A stretch of 64,000 nt of DNA from Chitinophagaceae bacterium (GCA_028288595.1 JAQBNK010000091.1:1-64000), one strand, 5' to 3'. Positions 52,337 to 61,351 are shown, counted from the stretch's first letter. Notes: generated by a model from the letters alone, not told the origin. Translations and numbers: made by a program.

Positions 52337-54082
52337 TCAAACGCCATATTGCTGCTTTCTTCTCCAAAGGAATATCATACCAAAAATAAGCACCACCGCA
52401 ACAGGCCCGGCAACATTGATGAATTGCCATTTTGTTTTTTCTTCTTCCACTTTTGCCTTATCAAGCAGGCGTAAGGTAAATTCTTTATTACGTGTCTGAA
52501 AAATGCCGGAGTTTCCTACCAGGTAATCTATACAATTAAGAAAAAACTCCCTATTGCCAAACCGGTAGTTTTCAAAAGGGATCATTCCCATAGGTAACGG
52601 GCCCTGTGTTTCAGAAACTGCATTAGTTACAAGGTCGGCATCCGAAGCAACAATTTGCTGCGTTTCTTTAGAAGAAGAAGCAAACGGCACACCTGATAAC
52701 TTTAAACTATCCTGCAGATCTGTAGTTAACCGGTTTGCAAAAAGCGAGTTGAATTTTCCTTCCAGCAAAACTGCGACAGGAAAATGACTCCTGTTGAACG
52801 TTTGAAAATCGGCTTCATCTTTTACGCCGCCGTTTACTGTTACCATGGCCGGCGAACTTAAACTGCGGCTGTTGGTATCGGTTGCGAGTAATATGGTTTT
52901 TTTAATGCCCGGCGCTTTTACTGTATCAATTGATGAGGGAAATATCGGCAACACTCTCTCCAGGTTTTTTGCAATTCCATTATTATTCGGCGCTGATACA
53001 AAAGGATAATAGCGCCAGGGGTGTCTTTGCATTTTAGGACTTCCGTCGGGGTTCTTACCATACACCAAAGGAATTTTAGCGCAGTTAAGATCCTGTAAAA
53101 GATCCCCGTTGATTCTTACGCCATATTTAAAAAGCAGATCGTCCAGGTTCAGGTTACGGTCAAAGGCAACAAAACCATTTTGATTATGCATCAGGCTGTC
53201 CAGCTCGGCATATAATTTATCAACGAACCATAAAATCTTACCCCCATGCATTACATACTGATCGATCTTTAATTTATCCTGTTGTGTAAATGGTTGTGTC
53301 GGCTTTACTATCAGCATTGCGTTCACCTGCGACGGATTTGGAAATGCCTGCTTCAGATCAAAAATTCCCAGCCGGTAATCATTACGCAAACTTTCTACCA
53401 GGTCGGTAACGGTTTGATATCCGGGTTCACCATTACCAATTAAATAAGCAATGGTGGGAACGCTTTTGCGTGACAATTTTTCTATAGCATTCGCGAATTT
53501 ATATTCCAGTAAAGCCTCTGCTGCATTCCTGGTGGCTTCAACATCTTCCTGCGGTTCTAATTGATTGATAACATTGAAAGGTTTAAATATTTTCCGGCTG
53601 CTGCGCAGGTCAATCACCATTGGCCTCAGGTTTTTATAATAAACCAGCGCTGAAGGAAAGATCATTTGTGAAGTCGCTTTGTCTTTTGCAGATGAAATGG
53701 CTTCACTGTTTTCAATTACAACGCCCATCCTTGCGAGACTATCGAGCAATTGATCCCGGCTGGTATCAGCTAAACCCTCACCTGGTTTTTCAAATACGTA
53801 TCTCACATTATTGCCGCTAAGGTCCCGCATTTGCCGGAGCAGGTCCTCTGTAGCCGTACTTAGTTTTTTGTAATCTGATGGCAGATCGCCGGTAAGAAAA
53901 ACATGAACAGTAACCGGTGTATCGAGGTTGTTTAAAAGATCGATAGTTGGATTGGAAAGACTGAATCTTTTCTCTTTTGTAAGATCGATCCTGTAAGTAA
54001 ACAAAGAAGATACATAAGCAATGCCTGCAAATGCAATGACCAAAAACAACCACCAGGATTTATGCTGAAGTATCTTTTGCAT
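52337..54082 (-). CDS. gldG: Gliding motility ABC transporter substrate-binding protein GldG
   Basis: 581 residues. An N-terminal transmembrane helix (WWLFLVIAFAGIAYVSSLF) is followed by RIDLTKEKRFSLSNPTIDLL, the GldG hallmark, then a large periplasmic region with TVHVFLTGDLPSDYKKL and YVMHGGKILWFVDKLYAELD. A C-terminal helix (VAVVLIFGMIFLWRRKQQYG) ends the protein. GldG works with GldF and the ATPase GldA, which is not in the window. It lies 2 bp behind gldF, so the two are co-translated. Confidence 0.94.
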   Translation of the reverse strand: MQKILQHKSWWLFLVIAFAGIAYVSSLFTYRIDLTKEKRFSLSNPTIDLLNNLDTPVTVHVFLTGDLPSDYKKLSTATEDLLRQMRDLSGNNVRYVFEKPGEGLADTSRDQLLDSLARMGVVIENSEAISSAKDKATSQMIFPSALVYYKNLRPMVIDLRSSRKIFKPFNVINQLEPQEDVEATRNAAEALLEYKFANAIEKLSRKSVPTIAYLIGNGEPGYQTVTDLVESLRNDYRLGIFDLKQAFPNPSQVNAMLIVKPTQPFTQQDKLKIDQYVMHGGKILWFVDKLYAELDSLMHNQNGFVAFDRNLNLDDLLFKYGVRINGDLLQDLNCAKIPLVYGKNPDGSPKMQRHPWRYYPFVSAPNNNGIAKNLERVLPIFPSSIDTVKAPGIKKTILLATDTNSRSLSSPAMVTVNGGVKDEADFQTFNRSHFPVAVLLEGKFNSLFANRLTTDLQDSLKLSGVPFASSSKETQQIVASDADLVTNAVSETQGPLPMGMIPFENYRFGNREFFLNCIDYLVGNSGIFQTRNKEFTLRLLDKAKVEEEKTKWQFINVAGPVAVVLIFGMIFLWRRKQQYGV

Positions 54083-54084
54083 AA

Positions 54085-54807
54085 TTAACGCCTGCTTATA
54101 TTTCTTTGAGTGATTAATAAAAAGATCGCTATCACACCGGTGAAATAAATAATGTCTCTCAGGTCTATAACACCTCTGCTGATACTGTTATAATGAAAAT
54201 TAAGTCCAAGCATTTCAATGTAATAACCGTTTCCCGATTTAAAAACAGGAAACTTACTCAACGCATCAAAACCTTTGTAAAACAGAAAACACATGAACGC
54301 TCCGGCTATAAAAGCGATCACCGTATTAGAAGTAAAACTGCTTGTACATATTCCTATTGCTGTAAAAACGGCTGCCAGTAATAAAAGGCCAATATAACTT
54401 CCTGCGGTTGCGCCAATATCAATACCGCCAACAGCACTTAGCTGTTGCATACTGATCGCATAAATAATGGTAGGAACCAAACAAAGAGCTACTATCATTA
54501 AACATCCCGAGAACTTGCCCCATACCAGGGCCGCTGGTTTAAGCGGTGATGTTTTCAATAATTCAAAAGTGCCGGTACGATATTCTTCTGCAATACTTCG
54601 CATGGTTATCGTTGGAACAAGAAATAATAATATCCAGGGCTCAAGCGAAAAAAAGCCCTGCAAACTGGCATATCCAAAGTCTAATAAATTGGTATCAGGA
54701 AATACAAAAAGGAATAAACCATTCAGCAGTAAAAAAATAACAAGCGCTATGTAGCCGGTGAGACTGTTGAAGAAATGCAGCCATTCTTTTTTGGCAATGA
54801 TCCACAT
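54085..54807 (-). CDS. gldF: Gliding motility ABC transporter permease GldF
   Basis: 240 residues with six predicted helices. The N-terminus WIIAKKEWLHFFNSLTGYIA and the cytoplasmic motif MRSIAEEYRTGTFELLKTSP are typical of ABC-2 permeases of the GldF group; the last helix is DIIYFTGVIAIFLLITQRN. It is the first gene of the minus-strand run gldF-gldG-terC-murF/alr-lspA-lipoprotein, all gaps 25 bp or less. Its upstream region holds the nonamer repeat at 54871-55010. Confidence 0.94.
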   Translation of the reverse strand: MWIIAKKEWLHFFNSLTGYIALVIFLLLNGLFLFVFPDTNLLDFGYASLQGFFSLEPWILLFLVPTITMRSIAEEYRTGTFELLKTSPLKPAALVWGKFSGCLMIVALCLVPTIIYAISMQQLSAVGGIDIGATAGSYIGLLLLAAVFTAIGICTSSFTSNTVIAFIAGAFMCFLFYKGFDALSKFPVFKSGNGYYIEMLGLNFHYNSISRGVIDLRDIIYFTGVIAIFLLITQRNISRR

Positions 54808-54870
54808 GGTTTCAAAACTACTGCATATTCATTACAGTAAAACAGGGGGAGAGGTTTTGGAAAAACTTTA

Positions 54871-55010
54871 ACCGCAAAGGGATTTAACCGCAGAGGGCGC
54901 AAAGAACGCAGAGAAGAAACGCAAAGGAAAGTTTTTATGAACAACATTAAAAAGGTAAGCGGTTATGAAAAATGTTATGAAAGTCCTCTGCATTCCTTTT
55001 CTGCGGTTAA
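54871..55010. repeat. CGCAGAGGG nonamer array with inverted partner
   Basis: Left part 54871-54928: ACCGCAAAGG, then ACCGCAGAGGG, CGCAAAGAA, CGCAGAGAA, GAAA, CGCAAAGGA; period 9 over 54889-54915. Right part 54984-55010 (CCTCTGCATTCCTTTTCTGCGG) is inverted; 54884-54894 and 55000-55010 (TTAACCGCAGA/TCTGCGGTTAA) pair over 11 nt. It lies between iscA and gldF. Confidence 0.75.
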
Positions 55011-55034
55011 AAAAAAGGTCTGCGTAAGCAGACC
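55009..55034 (-). terminator. Intrinsic terminator after iscA
   Basis: On the minus strand GGTCTGC, loop TTAC, GCAGACC (55034-55017), then eight T (complement of 55009-55016). It lies about 30 bp behind the iscA stop codon and abuts the nonamer repeat. Confidence 0.92.
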
Positions 55035-55062
55035 CTCTATCAAACAAAAAATATCTAATAAT

Positions 55063-55413
55063 TTAAACTGCGAAGCTTTCTCCGCAACCACAGCTTCTCG
55101 ATGCATTCGGATTATCAAAATAAAATCCTTTACCATTTAACCCGTCAGAGAATTCAAGTCTTGTATTCACGAGATAAAGAAAACTCTTCAGGTCGGTTAC
55201 TACTTTCAAACCGTTGTCTTCAAATACCTGGTCCATTGGTTTCTGCTCGTTATCGAAATCCATTTTATAACTCAGTCCCGAACATCCGCCGCCAACCACA
55301 GAGACACGCAGGAAATAAGAAGGATCATTTCCCACACCGGCTTCTTCAAAAAGTTTCCTCACCTTATCCCGGGCCTTATCGCTCACATATATTCCGTTAT
55401 CTGTTGCAACCAT
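55063..55413 (-). CDS. iscA: HesB/IscA-type Fe-S cluster assembly protein
   Basis: 116 residues. It opens with IYVSDKARDKVRKLFEEAG. The three conserved cysteines are in VVGGGCSGLSY (near residue 44) and ASRSCGCGESF at the C-terminus, spaced as in A-type carriers. It receives Fe-S clusters from IscU and passes them to target enzymes. It is the third gene of the iscS-iscU-iscA run, separated from iscU by a heptamer hairpin and closed by a terminator. Confidence 0.95.
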   Translation of the reverse strand: MVATDNGIYVSDKARDKVRKLFEEAGVGNDPSYFLRVSVVGGGCSGLSYKMDFDNEQKPMDQVFEDNGLKVVTDLKSFLYLVNTRLEFSDGLNGKGFYFDNPNASRSCGCGESFAV

Positions 55414-55490
55414 AAGTCAAAATTCAAAATTCAAAATTCAAAAAGACATGATCTCTTTTGACTTTTCAATTTTTACTTTTAATTTCTAAT
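55414..55490. repeat. Inverted AATTCAA heptamer arrays between iscU and iscA
   Basis: Left arm 55414-55441: AAGTCAA, AATTCAA, AATTCAA, AATTCAA, directly before the iscA start codon. Right arm 55456-55490: TTTTGAC, TTTTCAA, TTTTTAC, TTTTAAT, TTCTAAT, running into the iscU stop codon. The arms can pair as a long AT-rich hairpin in the iscU-iscA spacer. Confidence 0.85.
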
Positions 55491-55902
55491 GTATTCTTTC
55501 TTCAAAAACAATCTGCTCCAGTCCGTTCTTTTTACGGTAATCATTGATCGCTGCTTTAATAGCATCTTCTGCTAATACCGAGCAGTGAATTTTCACCGGT
55601 GGGAGATTCAGCTCTTCAACGATCTCCATGTTATCGATCTTCAGCGCATCGTCAACTGATTTACCTTTCAGCCACTCAGTTGCCAGGGAAGAAGAAGCGA
55701 TAGCAGAACCGCAACCAAAGGTTTTAAACTTGGCGTCTTTAATAACGCCTGTCGCATCGTCTACCTCAATCTGCAGGCGCATAACGTCGCCGCACTCAGG
55801 GGCGCCTACGAGTCCTGTTCCAACGTTTTTTGCACTTTTGTCAAGCGTTCCAACGTTTTTAGGATTGTTATAATGGTCGATTACTTTATCTGAATATGCC
55901 AT
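55486..55902 (-). CDS. iscU: Fe-S cluster scaffold protein IscU
   Basis: 138 residues. It begins AYSDKVIDHYNNPKNVGTLD. The three cluster-binding cysteines are in GAPECGDVMRLQIE (near residue 37), FKTFGCGSAIASSSL (near 63) and KIHCSVLAEDAIKAA (near 106), with the Asp of CGDV that allows cluster transfer. It assembles [2Fe-2S]/[4Fe-4S] clusters with sulfur from IscS. It is the middle gene of the isc run. Confidence 0.97.
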   Translation of the reverse strand: MAYSDKVIDHYNNPKNVGTLDKSAKNVGTGLVGAPECGDVMRLQIEVDDATGVIKDAKFKTFGCGSAIASSSLATEWLKGKSVDDALKIDNMEIVEELNLPPVKIHCSVLAEDAIKAAINDYRKKNGLEQIVFEERIH

Positions 55903-55910
55903 GGTTGTTT

Positions 55911-56020
55911 ATTTTGAATTTTGTATGTTAAATGTTGAATGAAAAAATCACTCAACACTATTTTTCGTTTCTAAAATGCTAATGCCTTTCATTCAAAATT
56001 CAACATTAAGCATTCAAAAT
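55911..56020. repeat. Inverted heptamer arrays between iscS and iscU
   Basis: Left arm 55913-55940: TTTGAAT, TTTGTAT, GTTAAAT, GTTGAAT. Right arm 55991-56018: ATTCAAA, ATTCAAC, ATTAAGC, ATTCAAA. Over 55911-55943 against 55988-56020 I count 27 of 33 pairing positions. It fills the 120-bp spacer between the iscS stop and the iscU start. Confidence 0.85.
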
Positions 56021-56022
56021 TA

Positions 56023-57240
56023 TTAATGCGCCGCCCACTCAATCTTATCCATATCCACTCCTTCCTTAAACATTTCCCACAACGGGCTCATCTCTCTTAA
56101 TTTATTTACGGTGGTGGTTATTTGTTCAACCGTATAATCTATCTGCTCTTCTGTTGTAAATCTTCCTAAGCCAAACCGTAACGAACTATGTGCCAGATCG
56201 TCGCCTAAACCTAATGCTTTTAAAACATAAGAAGGTTCAAGAGAAGCCGAGGTACAAGCCGATCCGGATGAAAGCGCAATGTTCTTATTAAAGCCCATCA
56301 ATAAGCCTTCTCCTTCGACATATTTGAACGAAATATTCGACACATGCGGAAGACGGCTTTCTTTATTACCATTTAGATAAGATTCTTCTATTTGTAATAA
56401 AGCGTTTTCCAGTTTATCTCTCAATGCTTTAATGCGTTTTGTATCTTCTTCCATATCCAGCCTGCAAATTTCACAAGCTTTACCAAAGCCCACAATACCG
56501 GGTACATTCAGCGTACCGCTTCTCATTCCTCTTTCATGACCGCCGCCATCCATTTGCGCAGTAACTTTTACTCTTGGGTTTTTACGGCGAACATATAAGG
56601 CACCCACACCTTTTGGTCCGTACATTTTATGACCCGTAAATGCCATGACATCAATCCCGTCTTTATTTACATCAACAGGAACTTTACCAACAGCCTGCGT
56701 TGCATCAGTAAAAAATAAAATGCCTCTTTTCTTAGCAAGCGCACTGATCTCTCTTACCGGCTGAATAACACCGATCTCATTATTGGCATACATAATAGCG
56801 ATGAGAATCGTTGTTGGCTTTATCGCCGCTTCCAGTTCTCCGAGATCAATTAACCCATCAGGTTTTACCTGCAGGTAGGTTACTTCACCACCCAATTTTT
56901 CGATGTGCTTACAGGTATCTAAAACAGCTTTATGCTCTGTAGTGCAAGTGATAATGTGATTTCCTTTGCTGGCATACATTTCAAAAACACCTTTGATCGC
57001 CAGGTTATCGCCTTCGGTTGCGCCAGATGTAAAGATGATCTCTTTAGGATCGGCACCTACCAGTTTTGCTACTTGTTCACGTGCATAATCAACAGCCTCT
57101 TCAGCTTCCCAGCCAAAAGGGTGATTACGGCTGGCGGCATTACCAAAATGTTCGGTAAAATATGGGATCATCGCTTCCAGCACCCGCGGGTCCATGGGTG
57201 TAGTTGCATTATTATCAAGGTAAACGGGTAATTTCAACAT
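56023..57240 (-). CDS. iscS: Cysteine desulfurase IscS
   Basis: 405 residues. A PLP enzyme that takes sulfur from cysteine. Motifs are [19 protein letters not shown] at the start, [30 protein letters not shown], the PLP-Lys in [16 protein letters not shown] (near residue 206) and the catalytic Cys loop [19 protein letters not shown] (near 328), all as in IscS rather than SufS. It is the first gene of the isc run. A -7 box TATTTTTG (minus, 57276-57283) lies 35 nt upstream. The hscBA and fdx genes are not adjacent. Confidence 0.97.
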   Translation of the reverse strand: MLKLPVYLDNNATTPMDPRVLEAMIPYFTEHFGNAASRNHPFGWEAEEAVDYAREQVAKLVGADPKEIIFTSGATEGDNLAIKGVFEMYASKGNHIITCTTEHKAVLDTCKHIEKLGGEVTYLQVKPDGLIDLGELEAAIKPTTILIAIMYANNEIGVIQPVREISALAKKRGILFFTDATQAVGKVPVDVNKDGIDVMAFTGHKMYGPKGVGALYVRRKNPRVKVTAQMDGGGHERGMRSGTLNVPGIVGFGKACEICRLDMEEDTKRIKALRDKLENALLQIEESYLNGNKESRLPHVSNISFKYVEGEGLLMGFNKNIALSSGSACTSASLEPSYVLKALGLGDDLAHSSLRFGLGRFTTEEQIDYTVEQITTTVNKLREMSPLWEMFKEGVDMDKIEWAAH

Positions 57241-57275
57241 AATATCTAAACAAATTTTTACTTTCTTTCTATCCG

Positions 57276-57283
57276 CAAAAATA
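57276..57283 (-). promoter_or_regulatory. -7 box of the iscS operon
   Basis: TATTTTTG on the minus strand is a perfect TAnnTTTG, about 35 nt before the iscS ATG. The -33 element is not clear. No IscR-type palindrome is obvious in this 140-bp divergent region. Confidence 0.45.
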
Positions 57284-57381
57284 CGTCAAAGCGTTGTATT
57301 TTGTGGTTAAGAAAAACCTGTCATGATCAAAATTCCTTCTTTCGTAAGGTATTTATAAGTCCCTCATCCTCAATTATTTTA

Positions 57382-57783
57382 ATGCTTAAAGTTGAACACA
57401 TCGGGATTGCTGTAAAAGACCTTGCAAACGCAGTTCCCCTGTTTGAGCGTTTATTGAACACCAACTGTTATAAAACCGAAGAGGTGTTATCTGAAAGGGT
57501 AAAAACCGCTTTTTTCCAAAAAGGGGACACCAAAATAGAATTACTTGAATCGATAGAGGCGGACGGAGTAATTGCCAGATTTATTGAGAAGAAAGGGGAA
57601 GGCATCCATCATATCGCTTTGGAAGTAGAGGATATAAAAAAGGAAATGCTTCGGCTCGAAAAAGCAGGATTCATTATATTGAATACTGAACCCAAATTAG
57701 GGGCTGATAATAAACTGGTTTGCTTCCTTCATCCAAAATCCACTAACGGAGTTTTAATCGAACTCTGTCAATCCATCCAATAA
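57382..57783 (+). CDS. mce: Methylmalonyl-CoA epimerase
   Basis: 133 residues from the ATG at 57382 (MLKVEHIGIAVKDLANAV), the conserved start; upstream in-frame codons carry no homology. It is a glyoxalase-fold protein with two beta-alpha-beta modules. Metal ligands are His in VEHIGIAV, His in GIHHIALEVED and Glu in GVLIELCQ. It interconverts (R)- and (S)-methylmalonyl-CoA in propionate metabolism. The mutase genes are not in the window. It is 9 bp upstream of the sugar-dehydrogenase-like gene. Confidence 0.95.
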   Translation: MLKVEHIGIAVKDLANAVPLFERLLNTNCYKTEEVLSERVKTAFFQKGDTKIELLESIEADGVIARFIEKKGEGIHHIALEVEDIKKEMLRLEKAGFIILNTEPKLGADNKLVCFLHPKSTNGVLIELCQSIQ

Positions 57784-57792
57784 AAATTTTCT

Positions 57793-58950
57793 ATGAGACC
57801 TAAATCTTTTTACCCTCTTGTGTTATTCGTGGTTTGCATAACCCTGTCCTGTAATTCGTCAAAAGAAAAAACAGCAGATACATCATCCATTACTCCACAA
57901 AAACCTTTTACCAAATTCGATCTTGCGAAAATTAAACTCCCCGAAGGTTTTAGTATATCTGTTTACGCAGAAGTGCCTAATGCACGCAGTATGTGCTGGG
58001 GCGCAAACGGAACCTTGTTCGTAGGCAACCGCGATGAGGACAATGTATATGCAGTCGTTGATAATAATAAAGATGGTGTTGCAGATAAAGTGTATAAGAT
58101 CGCTTCCGGGTTAAACACGCCGAATGGTGTTGCCTTCAGGAACGGTAGCTTATACATTGCAGAAATCAACCGCATTTCCAGGATCGATAATATCGAATCG
58201 CACCTGGATAATCCTTCAAAACCAGTAACGGTTTTTGATAAGTATCCTGATAAAACACACCATGGATGGAAATTCATCGCATTTGGACCCGATGGAAAAT
58301 TATATGTACCCGTGGGTGCACCCTGTAATGTTTGTAATGAATCAGATTCCATCTTCGCGACAATTACAAGAATAAATCCTGATGGAACAGGGCTTGAAAT
58401 ATTTTCGAAAGGAATTCGCAACAGTGTCGGCTTTACCTGGCACCCGGTAACAAAAGAATTATGGTTTACTGATAATGGAAGAGATATGTTAGGCGACGAT
58501 AAACCTTTTTGTGAATTGAATTATGCGCCTAAAAAGGGAATGCATTTCGGTTTTCCTTTTTGTCATCAAGGAGATATCCTGGACCCCGATTTTGGTAAAG
58601 GAAAAAACTGCGCTGACTTCACTCCTCCTGCAAGAAAATTAGGGCCGCATGTTGCGCCACTCGGTTTACGATTTTATACTGGAAAACAATTTCCCGAAGG
58701 TTATACAAATCAAATATTCATTGCTGAACATGGAAGCTGGAATCGTACAAAACCCATTGGCTACAGGATAGGTATTGCGACATTAAATGGTAATACGGTT
58801 ACAGATTATAAACCTTTCGCTGAAGGCTGGCTGGATGCAGATGGAAAAGTTTTGGGAAGACCTGTTGATGTTGAGATCGCACCCGATGGCGCTTTGTTAG
58901 TAAGTGATGATTTCGCAGGAGTGATCTATCGGATCAGCTATAAAAAATAA
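57793..58950 (+). CDS. PQQ-type sugar/sorbosone dehydrogenase-like lipoprotein
   Basis: 385 residues. The signal peptide ends in a lipobox (CITLSC, Cys near residue 20). A six-bladed beta-propeller follows, with FSISVYAEVPNARSMCWGAN, VFVGNRDEDNVYAVVD, KTHHGWKFIAFGPDGKLYVP, GIRNSVGFTWHPVTKELWFT and FIAEHGSWNRTKPIGYRIG. This set is typical of soluble PQQ-dependent glucose or L-sorbosone dehydrogenase-like proteins. No cytochrome c domain is attached. Substrate and cofactor use are inferred from the family only. It is probably co-transcribed with mce. Confidence 0.9.
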   Translation: MRPKSFYPLVLFVVCITLSCNSSKEKTADTSSITPQKPFTKFDLAKIKLPEGFSISVYAEVPNARSMCWGANGTLFVGNRDEDNVYAVVDNNKDGVADKVYKIASGLNTPNGVAFRNGSLYIAEINRISRIDNIESHLDNPSKPVTVFDKYPDKTHHGWKFIAFGPDGKLYVPVGAPCNVCNESDSIFATITRINPDGTGLEIFSKGIRNSVGFTWHPVTKELWFTDNGRDMLGDDKPFCELNYAPKKGMHFGFPFCHQGDILDPDFGKGKNCADFTPPARKLGPHVAPLGLRFYTGKQFPEGYTNQIFIAEHGSWNRTKPIGYRIGIATLNGNTVTDYKPFAEGWLDADGKVLGRPVDVEIAPDGALLVSDDFAGVIYRISYKK

Positions 58951-58958
58951 AAAATATA

Positions 58959-59022
58959 ACCCTAATTCGTCAATCCGCTTATTCACTAATTATTTCATTT
59001 GCTAATTAACACATTTGCTAAT
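58959..59022. repeat. Eight octamers of the NNNNNAAT/CAT type (TTGCTAAT)
   Basis: Eight phase-locked 8-mers: ACCCTAAT, TCGTCAAT, CCGCTTAT, TCACTAAT, TATTTCAT, TTGCTAAT, TAACACAT, TTGCTAAT. Each ends in AT. The array lies between the convergent stops of the sugar dehydrogenase and rnc genes and has no inverted partner. Confidence 0.75.
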
Positions 59023-59026
59023 GATC

Positions 59027-59731
59027 CTACAGTCCTAATTTCTCAATCGCCTGTTGTGCCGCAATCTGGCTCGCATCTTTTTTATTATATCCTTTTCCTT
59101 TTGCGACCTGTTCGCCATCTAAGACCGCGGCGATGGTAAAAACTCTTCTGCCACCTTCCATCTTTTCTTCGACGGTTTCGAATTCAAGCACACGTCCATT
59201 TTTACTTGCCCAGCCGATCAGTTTATTTTTTAGATTGATGTCTACCAGTTCAAGATCATCTACAAATAAATACGGAACGATAATGCTTTTAAGCACCCAG
59301 CCCTTGGTGTATTTATATCCTTTATCAAGATACACTGCGCCAACAAGCGCTTCTAAAGTATTACCAAATATCTGGCTTGCTTTTAATGCATTATCGAACT
59401 TGTTATAGAGCGTCAGTTTTTTCAAACCCATCTTCACTGCAATATCGTTCAGCTTCTGGCGGTTCACCATTTTACTGCGCATCTCAGTTAAAAAACCTTC
59501 ACCCTTATATGGATAGCGTTTAAATAAATAATCGGCAATAATGGCGCTGAGTATCGCATCACCTAAATATTCCAGTCTTTCGTTATTCTCCTGTGCGCTT
59601 TCTTTAACGGAACGATGGCTGAGTGCCACATAATAAAGCGGAAGCTTACCGGGTTTTATGCCCAGCACATTTTTTAACTGGCTTTCAAAAGATGAACTTT
59701 TCTTCTTTAAAATTCTTCGTAGGAACTGCAC
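59027..59731 (-). CDS. rnc: Ribonuclease III
   Basis: 234 residues. The catalytic signature ERLEYLGDAILSAIIADYLF (near residues 50-70) and the second acidic motif NTLEALVGAVYLDKGYKYT are present. A double-stranded RNA-binding domain covers the last 75 residues (KNKLIGWASKNGRVLEF, GKGYNKKDASQIAAQQAIEK). It cuts double-stranded RNA in rRNA maturation. It is third in the order acpP-fabF-rnc, 3 bp behind fabF. Confidence 0.97.
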   Translation of the reverse strand: MQFLRRILKKKSSSFESQLKNVLGIKPGKLPLYYVALSHRSVKESAQENNERLEYLGDAILSAIIADYLFKRYPYKGEGFLTEMRSKMVNRQKLNDIAVKMGLKKLTLYNKFDNALKASQIFGNTLEALVGAVYLDKGYKYTKGWVLKSIIVPYLFVDDLELVDINLKNKLIGWASKNGRVLEFETVEEKMEGGRRVFTIAAVLDGEQVAKGKGYNKKDASQIAAQQAIEKLGL

Positions 59732-59734
59732 GGT

Positions 59735-60994
59735 TTAAGCTACGTATTTTTTTACGATCAGCGAAGCATTGTGCCCGCCAAATCCGAAAGTGTTGCTTAG
59801 GGCTGCATTCACTTTTCTTTCCTGGGGTTTCCAGAAAGTAAGATTGAGATCATTATCCAAACCCGGATCATCTGTAAAATGATTGATCGTTGGCGGAACT
59901 TTATCATGTACTACACTTAACACGCAGGCAATCGCTTCAATTACACCGGCAGCGCCAAGTAAATGTCCCGTCATTGATTTAGTGGAGCTGATATTTATTT
60001 TATAAGCATGTTGGCCGAACACCTGCTGTATGGCTTTTACTTCAGCGATATCGCCAAGCGGAGTAGATGTTCCGTGAACATTAATGTAATCGATGTCTTC
60101 TGCTTTCAGGCCTGCATCTTCCAGTGCTGCATTCATAACGCTCTTAGCTCCGAGCCCGTCCGGGTGCGGCGCGGTAATATGATGCGCATCGGCAGTAGCG
60201 CCTGCTCCTGCAACCTCGCAATATATATGAGCGCCACGTGCAACCGCATGTTCGAGTGATTCTAAAACTAACATACCTGCGCCTTCTCCCATTACAAAAC
60301 CATCGCGGTCCTTATCAAAAGGACGGGATGCAGTTGCCGGATCATCATTTCTTTCACTCAAAGCTTTCATCGCATTAAAACCTGCAACACCTGCCTGGCT
60401 GATCACACTTTCACTTCCCCCCGCAAGCATGATGTCTGCTTTACCCAGGCGTATGAGGTTGAACGCATCCATCAGCGCATGAGTAGAGGATGCGCATGCA
60501 GATACAACAGCATAGTTAGGCCCACGAAGATTATGTCTCATCGAGATCTGTCCTGCTGCTATATCCAATATCATTTTAGGAATGAAGTAAGGATTGAAAC
60601 GAGGCGTTCCATCTCCTTTAGCAAACTCCATCACTTCATTTTGAAAAGTGATGAGCCCGCCAATACCGCTGGAGAAAATAACACCGATCCTGTCGGGGTT
60701 CATTACCTCTTTATCAATACCAGCATTTAACATCGCCTGGTCGCTGACGATCAGGGCAGTTTGAGTAAAGCGATCAATTTTACGGGCTTCTTTTTTATCG
60801 AGATAATCAGTGGCTTCAAAATCTTTTAGTTCACAGGCGAATTTTGTTTTGAACTTGCTGCAGTCAAATTGTTTAATGTAATCAGCACCTGAAACACCAT
60901 TCATAAGACCGTTCCAGTATTCATCCACGGTATTACCGATGGGTGTAATGGCACCGATACCTGTAACTACAACTCGTTTTAATTCGATTAACAT
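59735..60994 (-). CDS. fabF: 3-oxoacyl-ACP synthase II
   Basis: 419 residues. It extends fatty acyl chains. KRVVVTGIGAITPIGNTVDE opens the thiolase fold. The catalytic Cys is in NYAVVSACASSTHALMDAFN (near residue 168), the two His residues are in NVHGTSTPLGD (near 308) and KSMTGHLLGAAGVIEAIA (near 345), and the end is NTFGFGGHNASLIVKKY. It lies 96 bp behind acpP and just ahead of rnc, the usual Bacteroidota order. Confidence 0.97.
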   Translation of the reverse strand: MLIELKRVVVTGIGAITPIGNTVDEYWNGLMNGVSGADYIKQFDCSKFKTKFACELKDFEATDYLDKKEARKIDRFTQTALIVSDQAMLNAGIDKEVMNPDRIGVIFSSGIGGLITFQNEVMEFAKGDGTPRFNPYFIPKMILDIAAGQISMRHNLRGPNYAVVSACASSTHALMDAFNLIRLGKADIMLAGGSESVISQAGVAGFNAMKALSERNDDPATASRPFDKDRDGFVMGEGAGMLVLESLEHAVARGAHIYCEVAGAGATADAHHITAPHPDGLGAKSVMNAALEDAGLKAEDIDYINVHGTSTPLGDIAEVKAIQQVFGQHAYKINISSTKSMTGHLLGAAGVIEAIACVLSVVHDKVPPTINHFTDDPGLDNDLNLTFWKPQERKVNAALSNTFGFGGHNASLIVKKYVA

Positions 60995-61090
60995 AAAATA
61001 AGCCCGGTGTTTAAGTTATAAATCCGCCTCAGGTAGCAAAAATATGCGGCCCGGGGCGGATTATAAAATATTACAGTTACTGCAAACGGT

Positions 61091-61327
61091 TTATTTTGCG
61101 TGCTCTTCAAGGTAAGCAACTGCCTGGCCTACAGTAGTAATTGTTTCGGCTTGTTCGTCGGGGATAGAAATATTGAATTCTTTCTCAAATTCCATAATTA
61201 ATTCTACAGTGTCCAAAGAATCGGCACCCAAATCATTAGTAAAAGAAGCATCGTTCGTCACCTCAGCTTCATCAACACCTAATTTGTCAACAATGATCTT
61301 TTTAACTCTTGTTGCAATGTCTGACAT
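61091..61327 (-). CDS. acpP: Acyl carrier protein
   Basis: 78 residues. The phosphopantetheine Ser is in [19 protein letters not shown] (near residue 39), followed by [20 protein letters not shown]. It starts [17 protein letters not shown]. It carries growing acyl chains for fabF and others. It is the first gene of the acpP-fabF-rnc run and has a strong promoter at 61352-61380. Confidence 0.98.
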   Translation of the reverse strand: MSDIATRVKKIIVDKLGVDEAEVTNDASFTNDLGADSLDTVELIMEFEKEFNISIPDEQAETITTVGQAVAYLEEHAK

Positions 61328-61351
61328 TTTGAAAAGTTTTTGTTACAGGCG

